Shown piece by piece: positions 1 through 10,649 of a stretch of 64,000 bases of DNA (position 1 is the stretch's first letter; every line of letters begins with the position of its first letter). This DNA comes from Fasciolopsis buskii (taxonomy: Eukaryota; Platyhelminthes; Trematoda; Plagiorchiida; Fasciolidae). The stretch covers positions 79,743-143,742 of the forward strand of contig LUCM01001703.1 in NCBI GenBank assembly GCA_008360955.1, in the 5' to 3' direction. Below the pieces are notes generated by a model. That model made no database searches. It worked only from the letters and a program-made list of their open reading frames with translations, and had not been told where the DNA came from. Position numbers and translations under genes: made by a program.

Positions 1-62
1 AGACCACAACATACAAACTCTACGAAGAAATTCGCTTGCTTGATTCCAAAAGCAAACTGTAG

Positions 63-593
63 GCGAAAAAGAATTCGTGGTTGAACACAATACCACAATA
101 CAATGATGACGATGATGATGATGATGACGATGTTGTAGATGATGATGATGATGATGACAATGAGTATTTTGATGATAATGAAAGTGATGAATCGGATGAC
201 GATGACGATGATTCGGATGTTGACGATGGTGACGATGACGGTGATGATAATGAGGATAATGATTAGGATGGTGATGGTGAAAATGATCATTTGGATGATG
301 ACAAAGACTATTTGGATGACGATGGTGATGATAAATTGATTTATGATGAAGTTAATCATTTGGATGATGACTTAAATGAATCGGATGACTGCGATATTGA
401 CGAATTATATGCCCATGACGATGATGATGATTTGGATAATGATTATGGTGACATTTATATAAGACTATCCGCAAATACGGGCTATGCTAGGTTTGAGGCA
501 AGGAACTTTTATCAGAACAGAATGGAATTAATGAATAAGTATTACCGGTATTTCTCTTTATCTTTTTGTTTCCAATTACGCGTGCAACAATGA
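63..593 (+). pseudogene. Asp-rich acidic open frame with one internal stop
   Basis: One reading frame runs from about 63 to 593 and is broken only by a TAG at 264-266. The first half is almost pure Asp with scattered Asn, Glu, Ser and Gly. The second half is less repetitive (for example LDDDLNESDDCDIDELYAHD) and ends in an ordinary-looking tail with SANTGYARFEARNFYQ. It may be a relic acidic protein or exon, or a GAT/GAC repeat that happens to stay open. The normal-looking tail after the stop is the main reason to keep it. No splice sites were convincing and there is no known family. Confidence 0.25.
100..265. repeat. GAT/GAC trinucleotide repeat
   Basis: Imperfect tandem GAT and GAC triplets, interrupted by single-base variants. 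It underlies the Asp-rich frame at 63-593. Decaying repeats of the same triplet continue in patches to about 450. Confidence 0.8.
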
Positions 594-728
594 CTAACTA
601 AATGACAAAGTGCACCAGTTTGGCAAAGAGAATCCCGCCTGGCAGAGCTATTTTAGGTGTCAAAACCCGCGATGCTGATGGCCGTTGGTTTCGAGTCTAG
701 CTTAGCACTTTCCCGCGTTTGCGATTAG

Positions 729-774
729 GTTGCAAACACTTCGGCAAAAAAGAACGGATGATAACTTGCTGTGC
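729..774 (+). CDS. possible internal exon, unknown protein
   Basis: A 46-nt open segment between a pyrimidine-rich acceptor ending at AG 727-728 and a consensus GTAAGT donor at 775. In the only open frame it reads LQTLRQKRTDDNLLC, entering in phase 2 and leaving in phase 0. That phase suits the next candidate exon at 1170. Product unknown; this could be chance. Confidence 0.25.
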
Positions 775-1169
775 GTAAGTAAGGATATTATTTACCTCGG
801 CTGATGATTTCCGATGAGACTGATGAAGTAAACGTAGAACTGTGCTTTCACGGTTTCCATCAGGTGGTTGAGAACTGAAGATGTACGATGGATTATTTCC
901 TAAACTAAACGAATTTCGTAACTGGGGTTCCGCTTGCTACGTTTGTGACTCAAACACCGACTTCGGATACGTACAAACGAGGGAAACAATTTTTGATAGC
1001 TAATGATTTAGAGTTTTAGTATCCCGTTATTGTACTCGCTGTTTATTGGGCACATTGATGTTGCCTGACATTTGTAAACGTCCCGAGCTTAGAAGGTCTC
1101 TATAGCAATTGGTTTTTCTTCGATCTGACGAAAAACTGGATCGATACAAGTTATCTTTTCTCTTGCTAG

Positions 1170-1331
1170 GCCTTCGGGACGTTTTTGATGAAGTGTCCAT
1201 GCCTCAAACAGGAAGATTTTGGACGTCACAGAAAATTCGGGTTTCGTGCTTGGAAACGGTCACTTAGAAATTGGTTTGCCATATCGTTTGATTGTTCGCA
1301 AATTGGGATTTCATTTTCCTATAGTTTCCAG
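1170..1331 (+). CDS. possible internal exon, unknown protein
   Basis: The acceptor is strong (CTTTTCTCTTGCTAG just before 1170) and a GTAATT donor follows at 1332. The 54-codon frame is open throughout, phase 0 at both ends, with segments such as KFGFRAWKRSLRNWF. A second frame is also open for about 30 codons (LRDVFDEVSMPQTGRFWTSQ), so the true frame is uncertain. Phases are compatible with 729-774 and 2744-3007. No family recognised. Confidence 0.3.
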
Positions 1332-1715
1332 GTAATTAGTTTTATTATGCAAGGCTAACTTTCGATCGTTATTCGCTCATATACAGGCTTGCTACTTGGA
1401 TATGACTTTCGATTCTTCCTTCAGCAACAGCTGTGCTGAGAGTGATTATAATATTTCCACTGTGGACTGTCAAGTGGACATTCTGTAAACCATTTTGCAT
1501 TACTAGAGAAAGCCTAGAATTGGTGTCGTGGGATAGCGAAGCTTATGGATTGTAGCAAAGGAGGATAACTGAGTCAATGCTGTGTTCACTATGTTGACTA
1601 AAAATCTAACCCATTTCACTGTGTGGAAAAATATTTCCAGGGGTGGAAGAAATTGTTATACTGTGTTCCCGTTCTTGTGGTCTGTTATGCTGCACTACGA
1701 CATGCTGTACTATGC

Positions 1716-1848
1716 TCTACTGCACTACACTACACTACACTACACTATACTATACTATACTATACTATACTATACTATACTATACTATACTATACTATAC
1801 TATACTATACTATACTATACTATACTATAATATAATATAATATACTTC
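1716..1848. repeat. pentanucleotide satellite (CTACA to CTATA to ATAAT)
   Basis: Tandem 5-bp units. A short block of CTACA units passes into a long uniform block of CTATA (also read as TACTA), then into ATAAT. The gradient suggests point mutations spreading by slippage. Open frames read across it are artefacts of the 5-bp period. Confidence 0.9.
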
Positions 1849-2743
1849 ACACTACTTCACACTACTTCACCTCACTTCTAATCGCAGTACTCAGATCATA
1901 TCCAGAATTTTATATTACTGACTGTGTAAGCACTGTTTGGCTTTCCGATTCTTCACAAATAATTCTTTGTCAAAATGAGAAGGCCTCAGGTGATGCTGAA
2001 ATTTTCCCGAGAAAGTCAGCGTTGGCTAAGCGTGACCGACTTTTGATTTCCTAAGTAGGCGTCACACTATTTCACAGGTTCTAATTATCCCTGTAGACTA
2101 GGCAATTGGCAGTGCATATGACTTCCGCTCGTCGTCACTAATTCGAGGCCCTTTTGGGGGGTATAGCGAACCGCCCAACTACGGTTCCTGCCCTTGGGCG
2201 TGGTGACAATGCAGTTTAGTCGGATGTTGGATAAACTAATATTTGGTAGTAGCTGCCGAATTCATCTGTAGAGAAGCATTTTTTTAAGTTCAGCGGATCA
2301 ATTTAATATGCTTTCATACAGCCACCGTTTCATTCTATTTAACTTTTTGCGCGGTTTGGACACAACCCAGTGACTTTGTGACCTTTCATGCGAAATCTCG
2401 TTATTGTGGTCCGTCCAAACTGATCGTGCTAAACCCAACTGGACAAAGTAGCTTTGCTGACAGCCCCACCTTTTTCCGCTCTATATTGTGATACAGGTAA
2501 TGGAATTGATTTTTTTTCAAACCGACATCCCCCACCTTAGGCGAAAACCATCGATCATCACCAGTGATGGAGACAAAGCAAATCGATGGGCAAACGGTTC
2601 GGGTTGATCTTTCCTTTGTTTCCACCCCTCGGAAGGGGGGTGAGGTTGAGTAGGGTGAAGCATTGAGTGGTTTTGAAAATCGGAAATAACAGGTAAACAG
2701 TCGTCAATAGTGAAATCTCATCAATCCTATAATCACATTTCAG
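1849..2743. other. no supported gene
   Basis: I see no convincing exon or RNA gene here. There is a small stem with arms CGCCCAA and TTGGGCG near 2173-2201, next to a B-box-like TAATTCGAGGCCC, which could be an old tRNA-derived fragment but is too weak to call. Confidence 0.3.
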
Positions 2744-3007
2744 TTTGTCTTCGAATTAAGCGGTCCGGTACACGTGGGGAAATTTTGGCTTTGCTTAGCA
2801 CTCGGAACTATGGATCAGAAATTTTGTCGTGCAGTAGACAACCGAACAGGAAAGTTATCTTTCACGGTAGGAAACAACGAACCGGTTGAAACTGTTTGTG
2901 CATGTGTCAAACACTTGGACAAATTGATAATGATCTCTTTTCCGTTACCTTACAAACGAAAATTGCTGGGTACATTTCTTACAAAGGATAATGATCGGAA
3001 TGCGTGA
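2744..3007 (+). CDS. possible terminal exon, unknown protein
   Basis: The acceptor CACATTTCAG ends at 2743, and an 87-codon frame is open from there to the TGA at 3007. It begins FVFELSGPVHVGKFWLCLAL and continues with a charged middle. An alternative is an internal exon ending at 2866, where GTAGGA could be a donor in phase 0. Phase 0 entry matches the exon at 1170-1331. No polyadenylation signal was seen close by. Function unknown. Confidence 0.3.
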   Translation, partial: FVFELSGPVHVGKFWLCLALGTMDQKFCRAVDNRTGKLSFTVGNNEPVETVCACVKHLDKLIMISFPLPYKRKLLGTFLTKDNDRNA

Positions 3008-3580
3008 TAACTAACTCACTTCGTCTTGTTTCATACTAAGGCAGGTTTGATATTCACATACTAGGCCGCCCAGTTCTCGCAACCCTTAAATCTCCGGCCA
3101 AACAGGTTAAGAAACAAGGACCGACAAATTATTTCTTGCTCCCGGTATTAGAGGCGTCACTGGGAGACGAATTCCAAATAGGATGCATCAACTTCCATAC
3201 ATACTTCTAATTCTTTTGACCAACCGGCCAATTTTCGTGGATCGCTTGTAAAGCCGTCTTTGGAATTGGGTTGTTTACAGCATAGTTGTCTACCATGGAA
3301 TTTGACGGCAGTAAACCAAGGCCAGTGATCTAGGCAGAACCCACTTGTGCATGGATGCTATATCAGAATGATGAAGCTCTATAGACCGTTTCGGGGCGTT
3401 TCAGATGGCCCATGGGTTTTGTGAGTTCGACCCAGGTTTCGCATCTTCGATCGAGCCCGATGGTCAATCGACACTGATGGTTTGCAACAAGGAGGGAAGC
3501 GTAGTGTTGTGTTGGTTCAGTGATATTTTACTAGTGAGTCCGGCGTCGATGGTGCGCAATGCATTAGTTCATCTGAAAGT

Positions 3581-3806
3581 CTAAACTCTTGCCAACCGTG
3601 ACATTCTCGGCAAAGCTTCATACGTTTCATTAGGCAAGCGTCTGCTATCAGAAATTCGCGCTTCATCGAATGCTGCTTCTAATTCTGCCATTACAATAAC
3701 GGGTTTCCATTGTTCATGTGTATACTTTTCAAATGGCACCGTTTGCCAAATATTTTCCTCGGTTTGTGAGAAAAGGTGTATTTCGTATATGTTAACATCC
3801 TCGACC
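3581..3806 (-). CDS. terminal exon of a minus-strand gene, unknown protein
   Basis: On the minus strand a good acceptor (GGTTTTCCTAACTCATATCAG) precedes 3806, and the frame runs 74 codons to a TAG at 3581. The peptide is mixed and well balanced (NIYEIHLFSQTEENIWQTVP, then KPVIVMAELEAAFDEARIS), typical of a folded intracellular protein. It enters in phase 2. No upstream partner exon could be fixed; the open frames at 4.7-5.4 kb on the same strand are candidates. No family recognised. Confidence 0.45.
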
Positions 3807-3840
3807 CTGATATGAGTTAGGAAAACCATACGCCTAGTTT

Positions 3841-4744
3841 ATGATAACGACACAGAATGATTCGTTACTACAGTGGAAGTCACCATGGTTGACCGCCCAA
3901 GTTAGACGACTAGGCGGTACATGCGTGGACATTTCACCAAGCCGAAGTACTCGGTACTTCGTGATATCATGGAGACATTCATTAACCCATCAGATGGCTG
4001 TGAAACCATGTCCTTTTGTCTCGGAACCTTCGTCAAATTGTTTCGAAATTTTCATTCTGGCCGATACTCCAAAGTGATCACTTATTGAACATTTTATTAT
4101 GTGAAATATGCACCAACGCATGTTAGCACAATGCACGATTCACCAGGCAGAATAAAACTGGTCACCAGACGAGGCGTAAACACTAGTTCTACCTGATAGT
4201 TTACAAACATCTTCAGTTTCGACTAACATTTTCCGCGTCGTTTAGTACAATTTGAGTTTATGTTTTGGAATAGCTGACGTGCCCCACTCGTTTAGCTACC
4301 CACCGTTGTCGTCGATGTCCGTCAGTTAACTGCAAACTGAACATCATTGTCTTACTGGGTTCTGTGCTTTGACCTTAGCCTTTTGATATTGGCGACAGAT
4401 TTTCTAGGCCCACACTTTCTGCACTCTTGGTCGTTTCCTAGCCTACTTCTAGCCACCGGATTTCCCATTCTATCTCACCGCGCTGCCAACATCGCTTACA
4501 AAGTCCACGCTCTAGATCTGATTTATTCTTCCAAATCGAGTCATATCAAATCAAACCAACTTAAACAGAAACAAATGGTGGCTTTATACACTCGGATAAA
4601 ACTCATATGCAAAAGACAAACCATATGACGAATACTTGTGCCGAATACAAGTCCATATCAATACATATAAAGATAAAATAAAGGGTTGGATAAGATAATA
4701 ATGAAGGGGAATGAAATGCATGAGGCCAGCCCTAAGACTACTCA
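3841..4744. other. no supported gene
   Basis: Short open frames occur on both strands, but none has matching splice sites or a protein-like composition that I would defend. Confidence 0.3.
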
Positions 4745-5122
4745 CTAATAGTCTCCTGGTTGCGCCTGAAGGAATAAGACTGTTCTTGTAAATGTAAATA
4801 AGAGAAGGGGAAGCCAAATTTTGGAACGAACTGAAAAATGGGTGAAAAAACCTGGATATGGCTGAGCGAAGATAATGGTTAGTGTGGGACAACGTTCTGT
4901 CCGAAAATCTGTCGCAGGCATCAAAATGTTTTTGTAAAAGAAGTCAACTAGCGTATCTCTGTTGATTACACTACCACGTGGAAGTAGTTTAGGGGATTCC
5001 GCGATACGGATAGAAACCTCCTCTTTCGAGGCAGAGAAGTTTAGTGGAGATGAGTAGAGCAAGCTGGTTGGAATGTTTGCCGTAGCAAATTGGAGAACCC
5101 AGGTATAATGGGCTGTGAACAT
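4745..5122 (-). CDS. open frame of 125 codons, possible exon
   Basis: A minus-strand frame starts with ATG at 5122 and runs to a TAG at 4745. The first two thirds looks protein-like (SLLYSSPLNFSASKEEVSIR, then GSVINRDTLVDFFYKNILMP). The last 35 residues are hydrophobic and may be intron read-through after a weak donor (CCAG|GTTTTT near 4853). It could be a first exon or a chance frame. Confidence 0.3.
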   Translation of the reverse strand: MFTAHYTWVLQFATANIPTSLLYSSPLNFSASKEEVSIRIAESPKLLPRGSVINRDTLVDFFYKNILMPATDFRTERCPTLTIIFAQPYPGFFTHFSVRSKIWLPLLLFTFTRTVLFLQAQPGDY

Positions 5123-5245
5123 TCACCGACGGAATGACAAGAAGAAGAGTCCGGACAGCATTCAACGTGTTCCGTTCAAAAAAGGTTTTAGATAAAAATC
5201 ATCCTTATGCAACGCACAATAGGATCTGTTTGAATGCATTCGCTA

Positions 5246-5431
5246 TTAGTTGCTAGAGAAGGGGTTTGCTGAAGGTAGATAAATAACGGGAATCACGTCG
5301 TGAAGATCGAAGGGAAAATGGAGACATTTAAAAACATTCTGTGCTAGGGAAGGGAAAGAAGACCAGCCGGTAAGTTCATTCAATTTATTAAACAGATGAC
5401 GTGACAGCCCTCTGTTCGCCGCGGCCCCTTC
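5246..5431 (-). CDS. possible exon of a minus-strand gene, unknown protein
   Basis: An acceptor (TACTTCATTTCTCAG) precedes 5431 on the minus strand, and 61 codons are open to a TAA at 5246. The peptide includes EGAAANRGLSRHLFNKLNEL and a hydrophobic tail around DLHDVIPVIYLP. It may end at this stop or splice out earlier at a weak GTGATT. It may belong to the same transcript as 3581-3806, but I could not close the phases. Confidence 0.35.
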   Translation of the reverse strand, partial: EGAAANRGLSRHLFNKLNELTGWSSFPSLAQNVFKCLHFPFDLHDVIPVIYLPSANPFSSN

Positions 5432-6379
5432 CTGAGAAATGAAGTACATTATTTCACTAATAAAGGAAGTAAGAGGATAAAAGATAGTGTAGACACCGGA
5501 GGTTTGAGTGCAAACTGCGTTGGACCATGGCTCAGGAGGTCAGCTAAAATACGACTGAGAAGTTTGATCTCGAAAACCTTCAAAAATGAATTGAAAAGCA
5601 AAGAGTGGGTCGATATTCGTCACATTCTATTTTGCTAATTACATTCATTTGATCAGCCTTCCAATAATGAAGAATGGATGTTGTCGAAAGGCAGACATGA
5701 AAAAGTTCGCATAATGGTTCCGCAAGAGGAGACACTCATGTTTTATATAATAAGGAAGAAAGAAAATCAGATGCATAAAATTCTTGTTTTCAAATTAAAG
5801 CAAAATTTTTAAGACCAAGTTTTCAGAAAACGAGAGGCATCATCAAGAACAACAAATGGAGGGGAAGTGAGAGGGGCCAGAACATTTGCATAACTAATGG
5901 TTTAGTTATTGATATCAGATTTAGATTTCGGTTTTCAGTTATGCAGCTTTTCCAACACTTTCTAAATCCTAATGCGTTTGAAAGTTTGTGTTGTTTGCAG
6001 CTCAAGCTGTTGGCATTTAGTTCTCACGTTGCATCACCAGTCGTTCGGGGTCTTCCCAGTTTACAGGATTGTCATTGCCTTTTATGCTGAACTTCTTCGA
6101 CGACCTTGACCTGGAAACTATGCATCGCTTACCCACTTGGTTTAATCTGTTGGTTTAATCTGTGATCTTAAAAGATTCGGCCTGAGAAGTTTTATCAGTT
6201 TAGTTGTGCCCGGTATTTTTATTTCGAGTATGCGAATATTGTGTAACTGATTTCCGTAGACAGACTCAGATTTTTGATTGTTGGTCTGTTTGACTTGAAT
6301 TCCAGTTTTCTCAGTTGGCTGAATTTTCTGCCTCTCATCCGAACAGACATGTAATCCAATTGGATCAATTTCATTGAAG

Positions 6380-6523
6380 ATGTCACCTCGACTGGTGATG
6401 AAAACTTTACGATCTAAGTTTCAAGCTCAGCCATCTGAACCCCATAAAACTTTTCAAATGTCGCGGCAGCTTTTGTACGCATGCAGTGTTTTCAGCTGCC
6501 TGATCTCAATTCCGATAGCATTA
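6380..6523 (+). CDS. first exon of a possible small membrane protein
   Basis: An acceptor-like AG at 6378-6379 sits directly before an ATG, and 48 codons are open to a GTGAGT donor at 6524. The N-terminal part is basic (MSPRLVMKTLRSKFQAQPSE) and the end is a hydrophobic stretch (LLYACSVFSCLISIPIAL) that could span a membrane. The exon leaves in phase 0 and joins 6585-6653 across a 61-bp intron. An ATG right after an acceptor fits the trans-spliced leaders known in flatworms, but that is inference. Confidence 0.35.
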
Positions 6524-6584
6524 GTGAGTCTTTTGATGGCAAGCAACAAACCCTCTTTCTAAGCTCTTTATTTTGTTCTACTAG

Positions 6585-6653
6585 GACGCTTTAAGTGGGA
6601 AGAAGAAAACTTGTCGGAAAAGACAACACCTCATGCTACAACAGACATCATAG
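6585..6653 (+). CDS. terminal exon of the possible small membrane protein
   Basis: A very strong acceptor (CTTTATTTTGTTCTACTAG) opens this exon. In phase 0 it gives 22 codons, very basic (DALSGKKKTCRKRQHLML), and a TAG at 6651. With 6380-6523 the product would be 70 residues: a basic head, one hydrophobic segment and a basic tail. AATAAA lies about 100 bp downstream. Confidence 0.35.
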   Translation, partial: DALSGKKKTCRKRQHLMLQQTS

Positions 6654-6754
6654 GAGAAGTTAGGTTAATCAATTAGATATTCGCACGACTGTGATCTACT
6701 ACAAGACGGGAAGACAGAATATTCTTTGAAGCCTGCTATATCAAGCACTGTACT

Positions 6755-6760
6755 AATAAA
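6755..6760 (+). promoter_or_regulatory. polyadenylation signal AATAAA
   Basis: Canonical hexamer about 100 bp after the stop at 6653, at the distance expected for a 3' end. Confidence 0.35.
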
Positions 6761-7116
6761 TAACTTGAGAGCAATGAAACTGTGCAAGACTGAGACGACC
6801 AAGGGATGATAAGAGTGTGTAGCATCCCTATCTGTTTAAATCACCGTCGAGAGCACATCGAGAACAGTCAGTGTAATTACTGAGATGGATAAGCATTTCA
6901 CCCAAAAACCGTCTAAAATCATGCACTTCGGTATCAGCAACAAGATATATACTGACAAAAATAATGTGTCCAAATGAACTATGTAGGGTGGCTTGCAAAG
7001 CAAAGAATTGTCGCCAGTTTTGGGACTGTCAAAATGGAACTCAGAGCTGGGAGATTTACATCACCTGCAACTAGCAAACGTTATGACATCACCTCCTTTA
7101 TTTTTCATATTTGAAG

Positions 7117-7325
7117 GACGGTCGTGGCTGAAGTCAGTGATTACATCCACCAAACTGAATTGCGCTGTCATCATTATTGGCGAGGGACCAAACTTATTGC
7201 AAAAGAACGGCCACAAAATGTGTGCCTTTGTATTGCAATGCCTAATGAACCACCTTATTGGTCTCCATCTGTGAAGAAGGACCGTATACCTGAGAACAAC
7301 TGTCTGCCCACTAGGGCCTTCGAAA
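7117..7325 (+). CDS. internal exon, unknown protein, Trp/Pro/Cys motifs
   Basis: An acceptor with an upstream pyrimidine tract (CCTTTATTTTTCATATTTGAAG) and a consensus GTAAGT donor at 7326 bound 69 open codons. The peptide is strikingly protein-like: SDYIHQTELRCHHYWRGTKL, then NVCLCIAMPNEPPYWSPS. It enters in phase 2 and leaves in phase 1, which fits 7895-8052 exactly (the junction codon becomes Lys). The Cys and Trp pattern is distinctive but matches no family I can name. Confidence 0.5.
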
Positions 7326-7894
7326 GTAAGTGTTTAACTGGATTTTTAACAGAATGTCCAAAATCAAACTTCAGCGGAACCGGCCTGGGGAATTCAAAGA
7401 AACACCGATATAGGAAAACAAATACCATTCATGCTAACTCTGTAGAACAAGGGGCACGGATAAACAAGCAGAGTAGAAGCACCATGACAAAATTTCAAAG
7501 GCTTCGCCTACACGAATAATGTTTGTGATTTCGTCTCTTTCTGCCTGTCCCTCGCTTGTCGGGTTTTCCTTGCGTTCGATCGGTGAGACTTCATCTTCGC
7601 TCTTGTCTATCCACTGGTGTGCTTGTTCTAGCCAGTCATTGTTAACACATTTATCTATCTCCTCGTTGAGTCACGGAGGTCGTCACAGTGACCTTTTCAT
7701 TTATGCACAGTCTCCCTTTTTACCTTTGCACCATTGTGTGAACGGTCTAACTATTGAATTGTAGCGGTTTGGTTATCGCCGATTGCATAGTTTCGGAGTT
7801 GGATAGCCCAAATTAGAGGCGTGCATATTTCAGCGTGCTTGTTTAAATTAGTGGTCATTGCATACAGACCTTGAATTTCTTTTCTTTTGGGTAG

Positions 7895-8052
7895 AATGGT
7901 TAGTCAATTACATACCAATCAGTCAATACCAGAAGATGGCCAGACAAATTAAATTTCCCAATTTTACGGCAAACCCCAGAAACGAAGCAGAAAAAAGCGT
8001 GGCGTTGTCTGCGGCCGTTGAACACATCTTTCTTTGTAGTTCGGACACGTGA
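7895..8052 (+). CDS. terminal exon of the same gene as 7117-7325
   Basis: A pyrimidine-rich acceptor (TTTCTTTTCTTTTGGGTAG) precedes 7895. The two leading bases complete the split codon from 7325, then 51 codons run to a TGA at 8050-8052 (WLVNYIPISQYQKMARQIKF, then NPRNEAEKSVALSAAVEH). AATAAA follows at 8189. The phase match, strong acceptor and nearby polyadenylation signal together make this one of the better local models. Function unknown. Confidence 0.5.
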
Positions 8053-8188
8053 TCAATACGCGCCTAAAGTAAAGAGAAACTAATGATAGCTAACAGTTCA
8101 GCATTCCATGGACTCCGTGAAAAGCGAAAGAAATATACCATATCTACCAAGTGTACCAAGGGGAATTGGTGAGTACCGGATACACGGG

Positions 8189-8194
8189 AATAAA
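8189..8194 (+). promoter_or_regulatory. polyadenylation signal AATAAA
   Basis: Hexamer about 140 bp after the stop codon at 8052. Confidence 0.4.
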
Positions 8195-9080
8195 GCGAAT
8201 TGTGTTGGACGTGTTTGTCCATGAACAGAATTCCTCGGCTCAAGCCTCAATGGCTGACTGCACTAACTGAATAAGTTGACCGGCAAATAAGACGCGTAAA
8301 ACTAGAGAAAACCAGAACTTAACAAAGTCCTAAAATTCACCGGCAGGAGGTGACAGGAATTGTCATCTATTATCATGATTCCTAATTCTTACAGACCATG
8401 GAAAGGCAAATATTGTTCTGCCTCACGTTCCATAACCGAAAGTAGCGAAATACAGCCTTGCGTGTCTAACATGTTTTTTGAAAGGAAACCGGAAATCCCA
8501 TTGCTTTTTCGCAACTAGAATTCAACATCGCATGCCGGAATTAGAACCATAGGTCGCTTTCACCGGCTACCGGAACTACCTCAGCCGGAGATAACGGAGA
8601 CACAATTAATCCACTTTGTAGGTGGCTTCGCGCAAACACTACACCGACGATGCAAATCAATCAGTTTGCTTTTATTCTTTGGACTAACCTAACATAGAAC
8701 TTTGCAACTGAATCATCCAAACATTACAGAATGAATGGAATGACTTTGAAAATTACCTCGTAGAATTAACACTTATAAAAAGCTGACTGCTGCGAAAAAT
8801 GGAACATGTACTGTGACTTATTTAGATCAGTTACTCGTCAAGCCGAATGACATGAGCCAGATCTTTGCGTTCGTGATCAACTCTTGAATACACAGATGCA
8901 ACCCGACTTTCTGTCGCATAAAACACTCGAATTCTCATGATATTTGTGCGATAACTGGCTACTATTGGTCTTGATTTGCTTTTTTTTTCGAGCAGTCTCC
9001 ACTGCTTCGATTTTTGGTTCAGTTGTTTTATTGATAGATAGAAACAAAAACGTTCCTCAACTGATGAGTTGATTTGCCAG

Positions 9081-9272
9081 CAAAGGTTGGTATTGATCCA
9101 CTTTGCTGACCTGAAAATGAACTCAACTGAAGGAGTTGAGTCATCTTCTTCACCTGCAAAAGACAGAAATATGCGAATCAACCGAACTGTCTATTCTCAG
9201 TTGAGTGAAGAAAAACTAATCAAAATATTAAGCTGGATGAAGAACAAGGCCCAAGGAATGACAATCGCATAG
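9081..9272 (+). CDS. terminal exon, unknown protein
   Basis: An acceptor (TTGATTTGCCAG) ends at 9080. A 63-codon frame in phase 0 runs to a TAG at 9270-9272, and AATAAA lies 80 bp further on. The peptide has a Ser-rich linker (GVESSSSPAKDRNM) and then an amphipathic, Lys-rich end (YSQLSEEKLIKILSWMKNKA). The 113-aa frame on the opposite strand is a shadow. No upstream exon was identified with certainty and no family recognised. Confidence 0.5.
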   Translation, partial: QRLVLIHFADLKMNSTEGVESSSSPAKDRNMRINRTVYSQLSEEKLIKILSWMKNKAQGMTIA

Positions 9273-9351
9273 GATGATGTGAAAAACAACTTTACATTTT
9301 GTACTCATGGCAATTACAAACCAATTTTCTTGACTGTCATTGATTGTTCTA

Positions 9352-9357
9352 AATAAA
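9352..9357 (+). promoter_or_regulatory. polyadenylation signal AATAAA
   Basis: Hexamer in an A-rich run 80 bp downstream of the stop at 9272. The next 250 bp show no gene. Confidence 0.5.
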
Positions 9358-9655
9358 AAATGAATTGTTCACGAGCCGCTCCCAATGAGCAAATTTGTGC
9401 TCAGGACAAAGAAACGTCGTTGTTGGCTTTTCCTGCGTTAGTTGTCAATCGCCAGCTTAACAGACGGTTACTCTGACAAAATTGGAGAACAACTGACGAA
9501 TTGCAAGAGTGAACTGTTTTAATGCTTTGGTCTTTGGCTCACGCACAGGTTCATTCACGTCGGGTAGATTGTCATTCACCTTGAAAACGAGACTTTGCGC
9601 TGCGTACTAAACAACATCTATTCGGTGAGGTGTACTTGTTTCGCTTTCTCATCAG

Positions 9656-9700
9656 TTAGCCAGTGCAAACGGCTTACTTATAGGAACCCTATAAAAACAG
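9656..9700 (+). CDS. possible small internal exon
   Basis: A 45-nt segment between an acceptor (GTTTCGCTTTCTCATCAG) and a strong donor (AAAACAG|GTAAGG). The only frame open through both sites reads SQCKRLTYRNPIKT, entering in phase 1 and leaving in phase 1. It may connect to the terminal exon at 10418, but an intermediate exon would be needed. Product unknown. Confidence 0.3.
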
Positions 9701-9989
9701 GTAAGGTGCACAGCGTAATCAATGGTATTCCTACAAAATCGTTAATAAGCGGAGTACCAATCACCATATCAGTTGCATGTAGATAGCCAAAACCGATCCC
9801 ACTTATCATTAAGCGTTAACAAAAATCTAGCGAAATTTACTTCGGACCACTTTGAAACCAGATTAAATAAACGAGGCGTAAAATTTGAAGGCAGGTGAAA
9901 TCCAGAGAATTCAAACAAGAGTAAAAATAATCAAACTAGCTCTCTAACTGCGTATCTCCATACCTATTTATTTATCCAATAGTTCCGTT

Positions 9990-10135
9990 CTATCTCTCTA
10001 TCTATTTATCTATCTATCTATCTGTATCTATCTTCCTGTATATATATATATATATAGATATATATATATATAATTGCTCACTTGTCCATCTGCTTGCTTG
10101 CTCAGCTGTTATTTTGTTTGCCTGTCTGTCTGTCT
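9990..10135. repeat. compound microsatellite (CTAT, TA, CTGT)
   Basis: Runs of CTAT tetramers, a TATATA block around 10040-10072, then TGCTTGC and CTGTCTGTCTGT units within about 140 bp. No gene is visible between 9790 and 10260. Confidence 0.85.
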
Positions 10136-10417
10136 ATATCTCTTTCCAGCTCTCTTACTCGCTTGATTTAGTTTTTCTATTTCTTCCATCTATTCTTCAT
10201 CTGTATTTTAAATTCACACCTTGCTGATTTTAATGGTGATGCCTTCCATCTTGCGTTAGTAGTCATTAATGGTTCGCCTAGTTAATTTGTTCAGAAGTTG
10301 GATAAATTTTGCCAAAATCTTTTTGACCCTTGTTTATTCACCTTGTTTCCTTGTGTTATATGATTTTAATCGGCCTAAGCTGTTTTTCTTGCGAAATTTT
10401 CAAAAATATTTCTTCAG

Positions 10418-10511
10418 GCAGCATCAATACCACAAAATGAATCGCTATCTGCATCATTCTCACGAAGCGATTTCTCGACCGTACAGTGAAGCAGAGTTCA
10501 AAATCCACTAA
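10418..10511 (+). CDS. terminal exon, unknown protein
   Basis: A strong acceptor (CAAAAATATTTCTTCAG) ends at 10417. Two frames stay open afterwards. Phase 0 gives 23 residues with a Ser-rich end (SLSASFSRSDFSTVQ) and a TGA at 10487. Phase 2 gives a His/Tyr-rich 30-residue end (QHQYHKMNRYLHHSHEAISR) and a TAA at 10511. AATAAA at 10625 supports a 3' gene end either way. Confidence 0.35.
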
Positions 10512-10624
10512 CTTTTTTCATGCCAACCGAGAGGATTTTACTGAATTTGGTCATTTCATCTCGATTTATCCTTTGTCAGTCTCTATCAGTGTTCGTTGAC
10601 CTGCTTATTTTCCAACCCGTCTTC

Positions 10625-10630
10625 AATAAA
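10625..10630 (+). promoter_or_regulatory. polyadenylation signal AATAAA
   Basis: Hexamer 114-136 bp after the two possible stops at 10489 and 10511. A second AATAAA follows about 35 bp on. Confidence 0.4.
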
Positions 10631-10649
10631 AAATTCCTGGTGAAACACC

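Noticed and set aside
139..339. Met-rich frame overlapping the Asp-rich one
   Set aside because: Shadow of the GAT repeat read as ATG.
1582..1840. Three overlapping frames of Tyr/Thr/Ile/Leu repeats
   Set aside because: They are created by the 5-bp satellite, which stays open in all three frames.
8831..9181. 116-codon minus-strand frame
   Set aside because: Antisense to the plus-strand terminal exon at 9081-9272, which has an acceptor and AATAAA; the minus frame has neither.
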